Notes under the pieces: generated by a model
Database searches by the model: none
What the model was told of the DNA's origin: nothing
The model's input: the letters and a program-made list of their open reading frames with translations, nothing else
Shown here: piece after piece, positions 1 to 10,235 of the stretch
Position numbering within the stretch: position 1 is the first letter of the stretch
Layout of the letters: the number at the start of each line of letters is the position of its first letter
Origin: Sinotaia quadrata
Lineage: Eukaryota > Mollusca > Gastropoda > Architaenioglossa > Viviparidae
DNA: 64,000 nucleotides
Assembly (NCBI GenBank): GCA_028829895.1
Contig: CM054181.1
Location: 2,074,501 to 2,138,500 of the forward strand
Reading direction: 5' to 3'
Program-made: the position numbers and the translations under genes

Positions 1-50
1 CTTTTGGAAGGAATAAAGTGAAGCTACGAAAGTTACGACAAAGCCCGTTC

Positions 51-163
51 TGTCACTAATTACGTTGGCTATGTGTAGTCAAGACAGCCCAGAGAGAGAA
101 AGAGAGGGGGGGGGACTTTTCCCTGTCACTAATTACGTTGGCTATGTGTAGTCAAGACAGCCC

Positions 164-195
<32 letters not shown>

Positions 196-365
196 GGGAC
201 TTTTCCCTGTCACTAATTACGTTGGCTATGTGTAGTCAAGACAGCCCAGAGAGAGAGAGAGAGAGGGGGGGGACTTTTCCCTGTCACTAATTACGTTGGC
301 TATGTGTAGTCAAGACAGCCCAGAGAGAGAGAGAGAGGGAGAGGGAGGGGGGACTTTTCCTTGTC
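51..365. repeat. 73-84-bp minisatellite, about 4 copies, with internal GA/G tract
   Basis: Four head-to-tail copies begin at 51, 124, 208 and 282, each with the core TCACTAATTACGTTGGC. Each copy also carries a GA-rich then G-rich tract of variable length, which explains the unequal periods of 73, 84 and 74 bp. The last copy decays at about 362. This is a minisatellite with a nested microsatellite. Confidence 0.95.
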
Positions 366-535
366 GACAGTGCCCTATGTGCACCAGCACTATCACAGAA
401 ATAAATAATGCGGGTGAAGAAAAAATTCACATCTGTTTGATAACTTATCTTTTATGAACATAAATAATGACAACAGCACTTTCAGTGGCACATAACAGGA
501 TGTGTGCGTGTGTGGGTATGGGGGAGAGAGATAGC

Positions 536-635
<100 letters not shown>

Positions 636-725
636 AATTTTAAACAACTCAGTAAAGAGACTAATTCTCCGTTATTAATACAAATTGTATATTGCAGTAA
701 AAGGAACCAATGACTAATTCTTTTC

Positions 726-766
726 TAAGCGTGTTATAATACGTGTATGGGTAAGCACGTTATTAT

Positions 767-831
<65 letters not shown>

Positions 832-991
832 GCTATTATTATACATGTGTGTGTGTAAGCGTGTTATTATACGTGTGTGTGTGTGTGTGCGTGTGTAAGC
901 GTGTTATTATACGTGTGTGTGTGCATAAGTGTGTTATTGTAAGTGTGTGTGCGTAAGTGTGTTATTGTAAGTGTGTTATTGTAAGTGTGTG
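726..991. repeat. TG-rich compound microsatellite with GTTATTATACG motif
   Basis: A motif resembling AAGCGTGTTATTATACG alternates with TG runs of variable length. The longest run, 769-829, is pure GT. About seven irregular units, the later ones shortened to GTGTTATTGTAA. Confidence 0.9.
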
Positions 992-1079
992 CTGCAATAA
1001 ATGAAGTTAATGACAAAGTATTCTACAGACGTGCGCAATTATTGCATGCAACATCCAAGGCAATTAATCGTTAATTCCT

Positions 1080-1731
1080 CTATGTGCGTATTACTGTTTG
1101 CTAAAAGCAATTCTCTTATGTGCGCGTTACTGTTTGATAAAGGAAATTAAGGGCTTATTCTGTTATGTGTGTGTTGCTGTTTGCTAAAGGAAATTAAGGG
1201 CTTATTCTGTTATGTGTGTGTTGCTGTTTGCTAAAGGAAATTAAGGGCTTATTCTGTTATGTGTGTGTTGCTGTTTGCTAAAGGAAATTAAGGGCTTATT
1301 CTGTTATGTGTGTGTTGCTGTTTGCTAAAGGAAATTAAGGGCTTATTCTGTTATGTGTGTGTTGCTGTTTGCTAAAGGAAATTAAGGGCTTATTCTGTTA
1401 TGTGTGTGTTGCTGTTTGCTAAAGGAAATTAATGACTTATTCTGTTATGTGTGTGTTGCTGTTTGCTAAAGGAAATTAAGGGCTTATTCTGTTATGTGTG
1501 TGTTGCTGTTTGCTAAAGGAAATTAAGGGCTTATTCTGTTATGTGTGTGTTGCTGTTTGTTAAAGGAAATTAATGACTTATTCTGTTATGTGTGTGTTGC
1601 TGTTTGCTAAAGGAAATTAAGGGCTTATTCTGTTATGTGTGTGTTGCTGTTTGTTAAAGGAAATTAATGACTTATTCTGTTATGTGTGTGTTGCTGTTTG
1701 CTAAAGGAAACTGAGGACTTATTCTGTTATG
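1080..1731. repeat. 47-bp minisatellite, about 14 copies
   Basis: The period is exactly 47 bp (for example 1201 to 1248). The unit contains GCTGTTTGCTAAAGGAAATT followed by an ATTCTGTTATGTGTG segment. Two unit types alternate irregularly, differing at AAGGGC versus AATGAC. The outer copies at both ends are the most diverged, as expected when homogenisation is strongest in the middle. Confidence 0.97.
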
Positions 1732-1868
1732 TGCACATCAATATGTGATTAATGGAGTTAATGACGTCTGACTCATGGTTGTTACTGTGTCCACACTACA
1801 AAAGATTTAATGACAATGTGCACAATACATACGAATCAGTTATGATATGCACAGTATTGACCATCCCA

Positions 1869-2304
1869 CTTTTACCCGTATTATTATAACATAAAGGGAT
1901 TTAATTATATATTAGTTTTAATTTACCCGTATTATTATAACATAAAGGGATTTAATTATTAGTTTTAACTTACCCGTATTATTATAACATAAAGCGATTT
2001 AATTATTAGTTTTAACTTACCCGTATTATTATGACATAAAGGGATTTAATTATTAGTTTTAACTTACCCGTATTATTATGACATAAAGGGATTTAATTAT
2101 TAGTTTTAACTTACCCGTATTATTATAACATAAAGGGATTTAATTATTAGTTTTAACTTACCCGTATTATTATAAAATAAAGGGATTTAATTATTAGTTT
2201 TAACTTACCCGTATTATTATAATATAAAGGGATTTAATTATTAGTTTTAACTTACCCGTATTATTATAACATAAAGCGATTTAATTATTAGTTTTAACTT
2301 ACAT
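1869..2304. repeat. 47-bp minisatellite, about 9 copies
   Basis: Core TTACCCGTATTATTATAACA at 1924, 1971, 2018 and onward gives an exact 47-bp period. It is the same length as the preceding array but largely different in sequence. Copies differ by single bases, such as AAAGGG versus AAAGCG. Confidence 0.97.
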
Positions 2305-2384
2305 CAGTGCATTATTGAACCCTGCAGTAAAGACAGCTAGTTACTAATTCTACTAAACAAATATTAGTGTACACTGCAGTAAGG

Positions 2385-2695
2385 GGCGTTAATAACATAT
2401 ATTTCAATATATTTAAGCCTGTATTGTAGCAACAGCAAAGGGAGTTAATAACTAAATTACAATATATTTAGGCCTGTATTGTAGCAACAGCAAAAAGAGT
2501 TAATAACTAATTTTACAATATAGTTAGGTCTACATTGTAACAAGAGCAAAGGGAGTTAATAACTAATTTTACACTATAGTTAGGTGTACATTGTAACAAC
2601 AGTAAAGGGAGTTAATAGCTAATTTTACAATATATTTAGGCCTATGTTGTAGTAATAGCAAAGACAGCCAATAACTAATTATATCATGAATTATT
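2385..2695. repeat. 54-57-bp degenerate tandem repeat, about 5 copies
   Basis: Repeats of AGCAACAGCAAAGGGAGTTA plus an AT-rich segment. The spacing of the TATTGTA/CATTGTA motif is 54, 57, 56 and 56 bp. More diverged than its neighbours, so probably older. Confidence 0.85.
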
Positions 2696-2714
2696 ATTAT
2701 AAACTACAAAAGTA

Positions 2715-3200
2715 AGAGGGTTAACGAAGAACATTATCATAAGTATTTTTATACGCTACAACAATGAAGACAGTTAATGACGAACTTGATCATACAGTAT
2801 TTTTATACGCTACAACAATGAAGACAGTTAATGACGAACTTGATCATACAGTATTTTTATACGCTACAACAATGAAGACAGTTAATGACGAACTTGATCA
2901 TACAGTATTTTTATACGCTACAACAATGAAGACAGTTAATGACGAACTTTATCATAAGTATTTTTATACGCTACAACAATGAAGACAGTTAATGACGAAC
3001 TTGATCATACAGTATTTTTATACGCTACAACAATGAAGACAGTTAATGACGAACTTGATCATACAGTATTTTTATACGCTACAACAATGAAGACAGTTAA
3101 TGACGAACTTGATCATACAGTATTTTTATACGCTACAACAATGAAGACAGTTAATGACGAACTTGATCATACAGTATTTTTATACGCTACAACAATGAAA
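2715..3200. repeat. 54-bp minisatellite, about 9 copies
   Basis: Unit core GAAGACAGTTAATGACGAAC, period 54 bp. One unit around 2950 reads TTTATCATAAG and is shortened by a few bases, which shifts the frame. Because 54 is a multiple of three and the unit lacks stops, it can be read as an 18-residue peptide repeat. There is no start context, splice signal or homology to suggest coding. Confidence 0.96.
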
Positions 3201-3404
3201 GGAGACTACATTTTTTATTATACTGCATTATGATACGTTGCAGTGATAGGAGTTAATGACTTAACCTTATGATACAGCATTATGATACGCTTAACGCTCA
3301 AATAAATTAAAGATTAGCTCTATGACACTGAATTATTTATTATATTAAATTGAATTCATGACTACTTTTGTTATATAGAAATATTATACATTTAGCAGTT
3401 AAAG

Positions 3405-3545
3405 GGGCTCATGACTAACTATCATACAGTATTATTATTCGCTAAAGCAGTAAAGGGAGTTAATGACTAACTATCATACAGTATTATTATACGCTAAAGC
3501 AGTAAAGGGAGTTAATGACTAAATTCATCATGCATTATTACTATA
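3405..3545. repeat. ~52-bp tandem repeat, about 2.5 copies
   Basis: Units share CTATCATACAGTATTATTAT and AGTAAAGGGAGTTAATGAC. They are close relatives of the 54-bp array just upstream. Confidence 0.9.
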
Positions 3546-3730
3546 CGTTACAGCAATAAAGACTTTCATGACTAGTTCTGTCAAATGAGATAATATCCAC
3601 GAGCTTAATTATATATTTGTATTATTGACTGCGTATGTCTATGCTAGGATAAATTGAATGATTGTCTAGTGTTAATCAAACATTGTTGTGAAGTGATGTA
3701 AATGTCAGCGCTTATATATTTGATTGTTGA

Positions 3731-4253
3731 TTTAATAAATTTATTGTTAAATTTATTAACCTTCTTACATATATTGATAACCATATGTTGAAAAGACAGT
3801 GGGTGAATGGGGGCTCGCTAAACACAGATTAAAGACGGGTTTGTCTTCTTCGTCAGTAAGACGTTTTCGCCCTACAGAAATATTGTGTGACGGTAAATGT
3901 TTGTGTGTCACATGCGCCAGTTAATTAATGAAGATAATTATTATTTTTAATTAATCTGTCATAACTAATTCAAGTGATGAGAATATTAATTTTATTTCAT
4001 TAATGATCTTCCAACAGACACAATTCGTCTCTCACTTGGGGGATATTTTGGCGTTTTCTCAATTCCACAACATAAAATGTTTACAGTCACATAAGGTTTT
4101 CCGCAGGTGGAAAACTTCCTACTAAGGAGAAGACAAATCCGACTTTAATCTATATTTAGCAAGCCACCATCCACCCACTTTCTTCTCCAACATAAGAATA
4201 TCAATATCAGTATGTGTAAGAAGGTCAATAAATTTAACAATAAATTTATTAAA
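3731..4253. mobile_element. Foldback/MITE-like element with ~150-bp inverted arms
   Basis: The left arm (3731 to about 3885) matches the reverse complement of about 4100-4253. Shared blocks run inward in order: TTTAATAAATTTATTGTTAA, then CTTCTTACA, then GTGGGTG, then GATTAAAG, then TTTGTCTTCT. The unpaired centre is about 215 bp. Arms are roughly 80% alike by eye, so the copy is not recent. No transposase is present and no convincing target-site duplication was found. Confidence 0.75.
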
Positions 4254-4504
4254 ACAAAATTAAATATACATATGACTACAATGAAATAGATAATTTGACA
4301 TCAATATTGTATGAACCCGCATTCAGATAATTATATTTTTCACGGTGTCTCACTTCAGTTATATAATAATAAAATGGAGTTGCTGCTAAATACAAATTGC
4401 AGGCTAGTCCTATCAGATAATAGAAATGGAGTTATTAGAATAGGTTATTATAAACTTCACATAACCTGGATTAAGTACAGCTTCCATAGCCTTTTCACTC
4501 ACAT

Positions 4505-4558
4505 TGTCAAAATGTTACAATGTCAAAATGTTACAACGTCAAAATGTCACAACGTCAA
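4505..4558. repeat. 16-bp tandem repeat, about 3 copies
   Basis: TGTCAAAATGTTACAA repeated with small changes, directly ahead of the 48-bp array. Confidence 0.9.
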
Positions 4559-4600
4559 ACTACCCGCGCTCAGCACGTGCTCCCGCCTCGTGCGCAAGGA

Positions 4601-5505
4601 ATGATATTTGTTGGTATTTTTGAAAACCTCAAAACACAGTCTATCAGAATGATATTTGTTGGTATTTTTGAAAACCTCAAAACACAGTCTATCAGAATGA
4701 TATTTGTTGGTATTTTTGAAAACCTCAAAACACAATCTATCAGAATGATATTTGTTGGTATTTTTGAAAACCTCAAAACACAGTCTATCAGAATGATATT
4801 TGTTGGTATTTTTGAAAACCTCAAAACACAGTCTATCAGAATGATATTTGTTGGTATTTTTGAAAACCTCAAAACACAGTCTATCAGAATGATATTTGTT
4901 GGTATTTTTGAAAACCTCAAAACACAGTCTATCAGAATGATATTTGTTGGTATTTTTGAAAACCTCAAAACACAATCTATCAGAATGATATTTGTTGGTA
5001 TTTTTGAAAACCTCAAAACACAGTCTATCAGAATGATATTTGTTGGTATTTTTGAAAAGTTTAAAACACAATCTATCAGAATGATATTTGTTGGCATTTT
5101 TGAAAACCTCAAAACACAGTCTATCAGAATGATATTTGTTGGTATTTTTGAAAACCTCAAAACACAGTCTATCAGAATGATATTTGTTGGTATTTTTGAA
5201 AACCTCAAAACACAGTCTATCAGAATGATATTTGTTGGTATTTTTGAAAACCTCAAAACACAGTCTATCAGAATGATATTTGTTGGTATTTTTGAAAACC
5301 TCAAAACACAGTCTATCAGAATTATATTTGTTGGTATTTTTGAAAACCTCAAAACACAGTCTATCAGAATGATATTTGAAAATGCCAACAAATATCATTT
5401 TGATAGATTGTGTTTTGAACTTTTCAAAAATGATATTTGTTGGCATTTTTGAAAACCTCAAAACACAGTCTATCAGAATGATATTTGTTGGTATTTTTAA
5501 AAACC
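4601..5505. repeat. 48-bp minisatellite, about 18 copies, one of them inverted
   Basis: The unit contains ATGATATTTGTTGGTATTTT and AACCTCAAAACACAGTCTAT, period 48 bp. Sixteen direct copies run from 4601 to 5378, an inverted copy occupies 5379-5430, and about 1.5 direct copies follow. The copy at about 5050-5100 is a variant with AAGTTTAAAACACAATC and GGCATT. Because 48 is a multiple of three and the unit is stop-free, long frames of over 300 codons are open on both strands; I regard these as artefacts. Confidence 0.97.
5379..5430 (-). repeat. Inverted unit inside the 48-bp array
   Basis: The segment AATGCCAACAAATATCATTT to CTTTTCAAAAA is the reverse complement of a 48-bp unit and pairs with the next direct copy, forming a hairpin. 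It carries the same diagnostic changes (GGCATT, CACAATC, AAGTT) as the variant unit near 5050-5100, so that variant, not the common unit, was the likely template. Confidence 0.9.
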
Positions 5506-5934
5506 ACAAGTACAAAAGAAACAGGACCCAATGTCTACAGCGTGCACAATTATAGTATGTACAAGTGCGTCGGTTGAATTTTAAAAATAATGAAAAATAA
5601 ATTAGCAACTGCATTATATGAGCTGAGGCTCTTCAAAAGTAATTAATGACTTTCTCGGTCTCAGAGTTAAGGAAGTTTGAGTGGGGGTGGGTGAGGAAGT
5701 GTGGGTGTGTTCAGAACGCGAAGTGTCAAAAGCCTTTTCAAGACAACAGTCTGGCGATAATGTTATCAGACAAACGGGTGGCTGGAGTTATTGTTGTACA
5801 TGCACTAGTTCCGATTATAAATTTGAGAAAGCCATTCATCGCGTGAAAAATTGATGAACGAGACAAAAGAGTTTTTGCTATCGCACAGGGGGCGGGGGGG
5901 GGGGGGGCCTAGGTAACTAAGAACACAGAAAATA
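5506..5934. other. Non-repetitive spacer with a poly-G tract
   Basis: No gene seen. A run of about 14 G lies at 5894-5907. A 66-codon open frame at 5646-5846 has no recognisable motif. Confidence 0.6.
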
Positions 5935-6056
5935 AGGCCGGTAGCTGAGGCAGGCAATTACTCAGGCAAGCAGGCAAGCAAACGGGAAGAAAAATAAGCA
6001 AGTAGAGAATAAGACAGAAAAACGATGACGTAATCAGGCAAACATATGGATAGACA

Positions 6057-6208
6057 TTTGTGTGGGGTGTGGGAGGAGGGATGTGGGAGGGTGTGGGAGG
6101 AGGGATGTATGTGCAGTGTTAGAAGGTGACAATGATTTCTTTATTTTCTTACTAAAGTTATCATAAGAACAGTATAGTGTATTTTGCAATGTTTATTTTC
6201 TTACTACC
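6057..6208. repeat. Copy of the 8421-8555 segment inserted in the repeat field
   Basis: This block contains the GTGGGAGGAGGGATG motif of the 25-bp G-rich array, followed by about 85 bp starting TTAGAAGGTGACAATG. It is nearly identical to the right edge of that array plus its single-copy flank at 8421-8555. The surrounding GATAGACA/AAGGCAGACAAG repeat resumes on both sides. Confidence 0.85.
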
Positions 6209-6402
6209 AAGGCAGACAAGCAGGCAAACATTGGGATAGACATGAAGGCAGACAAGCAGGCAAACATACGGATAGACACGAAGGCAGACAAGCAGGCAAA
6301 CATACGGATAGACACGAAGGCAGACAAGCAGGCAAACATACGGATAGACATGAAGGCAGACAAGCAGGCAAACATACAGATAGACACGAAGGCAGACAAG
6401 CA
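6209..6402. repeat. 36-bp minisatellite, about 5.4 copies
   Basis: Unit core GGCAGACAAGCAGGCAAACA followed by GGATAGACACGAA. All frames are open on both strands because 36 is a multiple of three; not considered coding. Confidence 0.95.
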
Positions 6403-6998
6403 TGATGGGAAGTAGACAGGCATATAATCAGGCAGAGAGGCGACCAGTAAGGGACAAGCTGGCAGACAATCAGGCAAAGAAGCACACATACAACGTAGCA
6501 GGCAGGTTAACAGTAAGATAGACAAACAGGGGACAAACTGGTAAATAATCAGGCAAAGAAACAATTATACAGTCAGGCAGGTAAGCTGACAGCCAGCTAA
6601 AGGACAAAAAAGTAAGCATTCAAAGAAACAAGTATACAGTCAGGCAGATAAGCTGACAGCCAGGTAAAAGGACAAAAAGGAACAGGCAAAGAAGCAGACA
6701 TACAGGCTAATAAGCAAATTGACAGTCATGTAGGTAGATAATAAAAAAGACATGCAAATATGCAAACTGACGTTCAGGTAGGTAATAACATGATATGCAG
6801 GCAGACAGGCGAGCAAGTAGGCGGGCAGGTATCCTAGACAAAATAAAACAGTAGATGATATTATGTCGTGTGTTAAGCGAGTAAGCGGGTGGGTGGCTCG
6901 GTACCCCAAACAAACGACAAGAGATGATATATGAAGTAAAGTGTTTGATGAGAATCGAAACTAGCAAGTATGCTCTGTGCACACTTAAAATCTCCAAT

Positions 6999-7660
6999 CT
7001 GTTCATGGAGAGGTACTTTCTATCATTAATCTGTTCACGGACAAGTTCTTTCTACCATTAATATGTTCACGGACAAGTACTTTCTATCATTAATGTGTTC
7101 ACGGACAGGTACTTTCTATCGTTAATATGTTCACGCACTGGTACTTTCTATCATTAATCTGTTCACGGACAAGTACTGTTTATCATTAATGTGTTCACTG
7201 ACAGGTGCTTTATTTCATTAATGTGTTCGCGGACAGGTACTTCCTATCATTGATCTGTTCATGGACAGGTGCTTCCTATCATTGATCTGTTCATGGACAG
7301 GTACTTCCTATCACTAATGTGTTCACTGACAGGTACTTTCTATCATTAATGTGTTCACGGACAGGTACTTCCTATCATCGATCTGTTCATGGACAGGTAC
7401 TTCCTATCACTAATGTGTTCACTGACAGGTACTTTCTATCATTAATGTGTTCACGGACAGGTACTTCCTATCATCGATCTGTTCATGGACAGGTACTTCC
7501 TATCATTAATGTGTTCACGGACAGGTACTTTCTATCATTGATTTGTTCATGGCCAGGCAGTTTTCTATCGTTGGTCCGTATACAGACAGGGACTTTCTAT
7601 CACTGATTTGTTTAGGGACAGGTACTTTTTATCATTGTTCCGTTCGCGGCTAGGTGCTGA
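6999..7660. repeat. 32-bp minisatellite, about 20 copies
   Basis: Unit core TGTTCACGGACAGGTACTTT then CTATCATTAA, period 32 bp (7032 to 7064). ACGG and ATGG variants are interspersed, and a two-unit higher-order repeat is visible around 7310-7500. Confidence 0.95.
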
Positions 7661-7748
7661 CTATCATGTGACGTCATTCACAGGTGTTTTCGTATTGTCA
7701 ACTTAGTTTTGTTTGGACGAGAACGGAGAAGTGTTTGCGGGGAAGAAG

Positions 7749-8470
7749 TGTGTGGGATGTGGGAGGAGGGCTGTGTGTGGGGTGTGGGAGGAGGGCTGTG
7801 TGTGGGGTGTGTGGGAGGAGGGCTGTGGGGGGGTGTGGGAGGAGGGCTGTGGGGGGGGTGTGGGAGGAGGGCTGTGTGGGATGTGGGAGGAGGGTTGTGT
7901 GTGGGGTGTGGGAGGAGGGCTGTGTGTGGGATGTGGGAGGAGGGTTGTGTGGGGTGTGTGGGAGGAGGGCTGTGTGTGGGGTGTGGGAGGAGGGCTGTGG
8001 GGGGTGTGTGGGAGGAGGGCTGTGTGTGGGATGTGGGAGGAGGGCTGTGTGGGATGTGGGAGGAGGGTTGTGTGTGGGGTGTGGGAGGAGGGCTGTGTGT
8101 GGGATGTGGGAGGAGGGTTGTGTGTGGGATGTGGGAGGAGGGTTGTGTGTGGGATGTGGGAGGAGGGTTGTGTGTGGGATGTGGGAGGAGGGCTGTGTGT
8201 GGGATGTGGGAGGAGGGTTGTGTGTGGGATGTGGGAGGAGGGTTGTGTGTGGGATGTGGGAGGAGGGTTGTGTGTGGGATGTGGGAGGAGGGCTGTGTGT
8301 GGGATGTGGGAGGAGGGTTGTGTGTGGGATGTGGGAGGAGGGATGTGTGTGGGATGTGGGAGGAGGGATGTGTGTGGGGTGTGGGAGGAGGGATGTGTGT
8401 GGGATGTGGGAGGAGGGATGTGTGTGGGGTGTGGGAGGAGGGATGTGGGGGTGGTGGGAGGAGGGAAGTG
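7749..8470. repeat. 25-bp G-rich minisatellite, about 29 copies, potential G-quadruplex array
   Basis: Unit GTGGGAGGAGGG plus a TGTGTGTGGGAT segment, period 25 bp. Each unit has three G-triplets, so adjacent units supply four or more closely spaced G-runs throughout. The + strand is almost free of C. As 25 is not a multiple of three, frames rotate, giving Gly/Arg/Trp/Cys-rich open frames that are not genes. GGGC, GGGT and GGGA variants form blocks along the array. Confidence 0.97.
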
Positions 8471-8555
8471 TGTGCAATGTTAGAAGGTTACAATGATTTC
8501 TTTATTTTCTTACTAAAGTTATCATAAGAACAGTACAGTGTATTTTTTGTAATGT
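8421..8555. repeat. Right edge of G-rich array plus unique flank, duplicated at 6057-6208
   Basis: This segment, including TCTTTATTTTCTTACTAAAG, recurs at 6057-6208 with only a few differences. It is the probable source copy because it is continuous with the long G-rich array. Confidence 0.85.
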
Positions 8556-9061
8556 CGTTTAACGTTTGCACAATTGTAAGAAAGACAATATATATATATA
8601 TATATATACAGCGGTCATTAACTATTTTATTAAGATAGATAAATACATTTAATTATAATGTGAATGCTTTATTCATAGTGATTTTATTAAATTAGATAAA
8701 TACATTTAATTATAATTTGAATGCTTTATTCATAGTGATTTTATTTTTGAAAAACTATTGAAACTATTTTTTTTTTAAAAACACTTATATTTTCGGTATA
8801 CGTCTTTTCAAAAATACTTTATTATTTCTGGTGTACTTGGTGAATACATATCATATGCTATTAATATCATCGAATGTATTTGTGTCTGCTTTTGTAATAG
8901 ATAATACAGACCGTAATAAATGTATTTGTGTCTGCTTTTGTAATAGATAATACAGACCGTAAATAAATGAACACTAGTGATATTTTTTGTGTCTCTCGTT
9001 TGGTTCGTTTCTTGTTGTTTTAAAAATGTTTGTTTAGTACATTTATGTCAATTATTGTAAT
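8556..9061. other. AT-rich spacer with two 2-copy duplications
   Basis: Contains a (TA)n run near 8590, a 57-bp duplication (AAATACATTTAATTATAAT at 8641 and 8698) and a ~46-bp duplication (TGTGTCTGCTTTTGTAATAG at about 8881 and 8927). These look like incipient minisatellites. No gene seen. Confidence 0.8.
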
Positions 9062-9264
9062 TATATAGTTTATTACGGACACAGTTCATAAAGGAAAATT
9101 GTCAAATTATATTTCCCACAATAATGTAGACGTCTAGTGTCTATCTGTCTTGTCTCGTTTTCTAGAGAAAATAGTATAGCTTTGCATGGTAATGAATCGT
9201 TTCCGGGTGGAAAATATAATTTGACAATTTTCCTTTATGAAGTGTGTCCGTAATAAACTATATA
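9062..9264. mobile_element. ~203-bp MITE with 57-bp terminal inverted repeats
   Basis: Left arm 9062-9118 and right arm 9208-9264 are inverted complements with few mismatches (TATATAGTTTATTACGGACA outermost, then AAGGAAAATTGTCAAATTAT). About 90 bp of unpaired sequence separates them. The ends lie in a TATA context compatible with a TA target duplication, but this cannot be proved here. No coding capacity. Confidence 0.75.
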
Positions 9265-9730
9265 GCTAGACAATTTTATGAACTGTATCCGTAATAAACT
9301 ATATAGCTAGACAATTTCTGGGCATAACAAAAGATCGTCAATAGCCTTTCAATAAGATCCGTTTCGAGTGAAGGGGGAGATGGGATATGTCTTGACGACT
9401 TTTCTTTATGAATTATTTATTGGGGGGGAAATACTGCTTGACAACTTTCCTTTACGAATTGTTTATTGCGGGGAAATAGTGCTTGACAAATTGTTTCTGT
9501 AGAAAAAAGTTTGCTTGATAATTTTCCGGTATTTAAGGAAAAATAGCATAGCTTGACAATCGTTATTATTTTTGAGGACGGGGAAATAGCATAGCGTGAC
9601 AACTTTCCTTTATTGTTTTTGGAGAAATAAAATAGCGTGACAACTTTCCTTTATTGTTTCAGGAGAAATAAAATAGCGTGACATCCTTTATTATTTCTGA
9701 GAACGGGGAAATAGCACAGCTTCACATCAA
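9261..9730. repeat. Degenerate tandem repeats derived from the MITE end
   Basis: The right arm's end (CGTAATAAACTATATAGCTA) is duplicated at 9251-9313. From about 9390 to 9720 come six or more diverged ~46-60-bp units sharing TTGACAACTTTCCTTTA and GGGGAAATAGCATAGC. The TTTCCTTTATGAA core matches the inner MITE arm, suggesting the MITE end seeded the array. Confidence 0.65.
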
Positions 9731-9732
9731 CC

Positions 9733-10035
9733 TCTTTACCGAAAAGTGCTTTTTTATGTTAACTATCCGTAGTCAAACTGGACTTAACACTTTATCACAA
9801 AGTGCGTTGTCTTCCCTATACTGTCCGTAGTCTAGTTGGCTCTACCAAGACACCCACCCCTTTTATCACAAAGTCATATGACTGCTCTATATACTGTCTA
9901 CAGACTAACTGGCTCCATCAAGACATTTATGTTTTCTGTACAGTGTTTGTAGTCGCGCTGATTCCATTAACCTCATTATCAAGAAAGTGCTTTATCTCTT
10001 CTTTGTCTGCAGTAAATGTGGCTTCCTCATTCATT
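9733..10035. repeat. Diverged ~60-bp tandem repeat, about 4 copies
   Basis: Four old units share TTTATCACAAAGTGC, ACTGTCCGTAGTC and CTGGCTCCATCAAGACA-like words. Identity is low and lengths vary. Confidence 0.6.
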
Positions 10036-10235
10036 ATTCATTCATGTGTACTGTAGAATTATGCTTGTGACGTTTTGCTGGGAGATGTGCAAGATGTTAA
10101 TTTTCCACCACCCCAGGGCGCCCGTGACCTTAGGCTAATCCCCAAATCACACCTTCTGGCCTGATACATGTGCTAGACAGATGAATGATAGATAATGCAG
10201 TATAGAAGAGTGATAGCTCGAGCCCCCACCCCCGA

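Larger units (their letters stand above)
640..3580. repeat. Ancient ~50-bp hierarchical tandem super-array
   Basis: Beneath the individual arrays listed below, almost the whole 3 kb can be read as diverged ~47-57-bp segments. They share a core close to AAAGGGAGTTAATGACTAA, often followed by an AT-rich stretch ending in TATTATTATACG. Non-amplified single copies are visible around 695-720, 990-1020, 1750-1800, 2325-2400, 3235-3275 and 3545-3575. The younger arrays (47, 47, 54-57, 54 and 52 bp) look like separate re-amplifications of different members. The shared core is visible; the order of events is inferred. Confidence 0.65.
5935..6850. repeat. Old degenerate GGCAGACAAGCAGGCAAAC repeat field
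   Basis: Irregular short repeats of CAGGCAAACATA, GATAGACA and CAGACAGGC-like words cover about 900 bp. One young 36-bp sub-array lies within it, and the field is interrupted at 6057-6208 by a foreign segment. Confidence 0.75.

Noticed and set aside
3731..4253. miRNA-type hairpin
   Set aside because: Arms are too long and the loop too large; it fits a foldback element better.
4520..5614. Open frames of 273-355 codons on both strands
   Set aside because: They follow a stop-free 48-bp unit whose period is a multiple of three. Openness on both strands and perfect DNA-level repetition indicate a minisatellite, not a repeat protein.
7684..8527. Four overlapping 256-272-codon Gly/Arg/Trp/Cys or His/Pro/Thr-rich frames
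   Set aside because: The 25-bp G-rich array lacks stops in every frame; nothing like a splice site, start context or domain is present.
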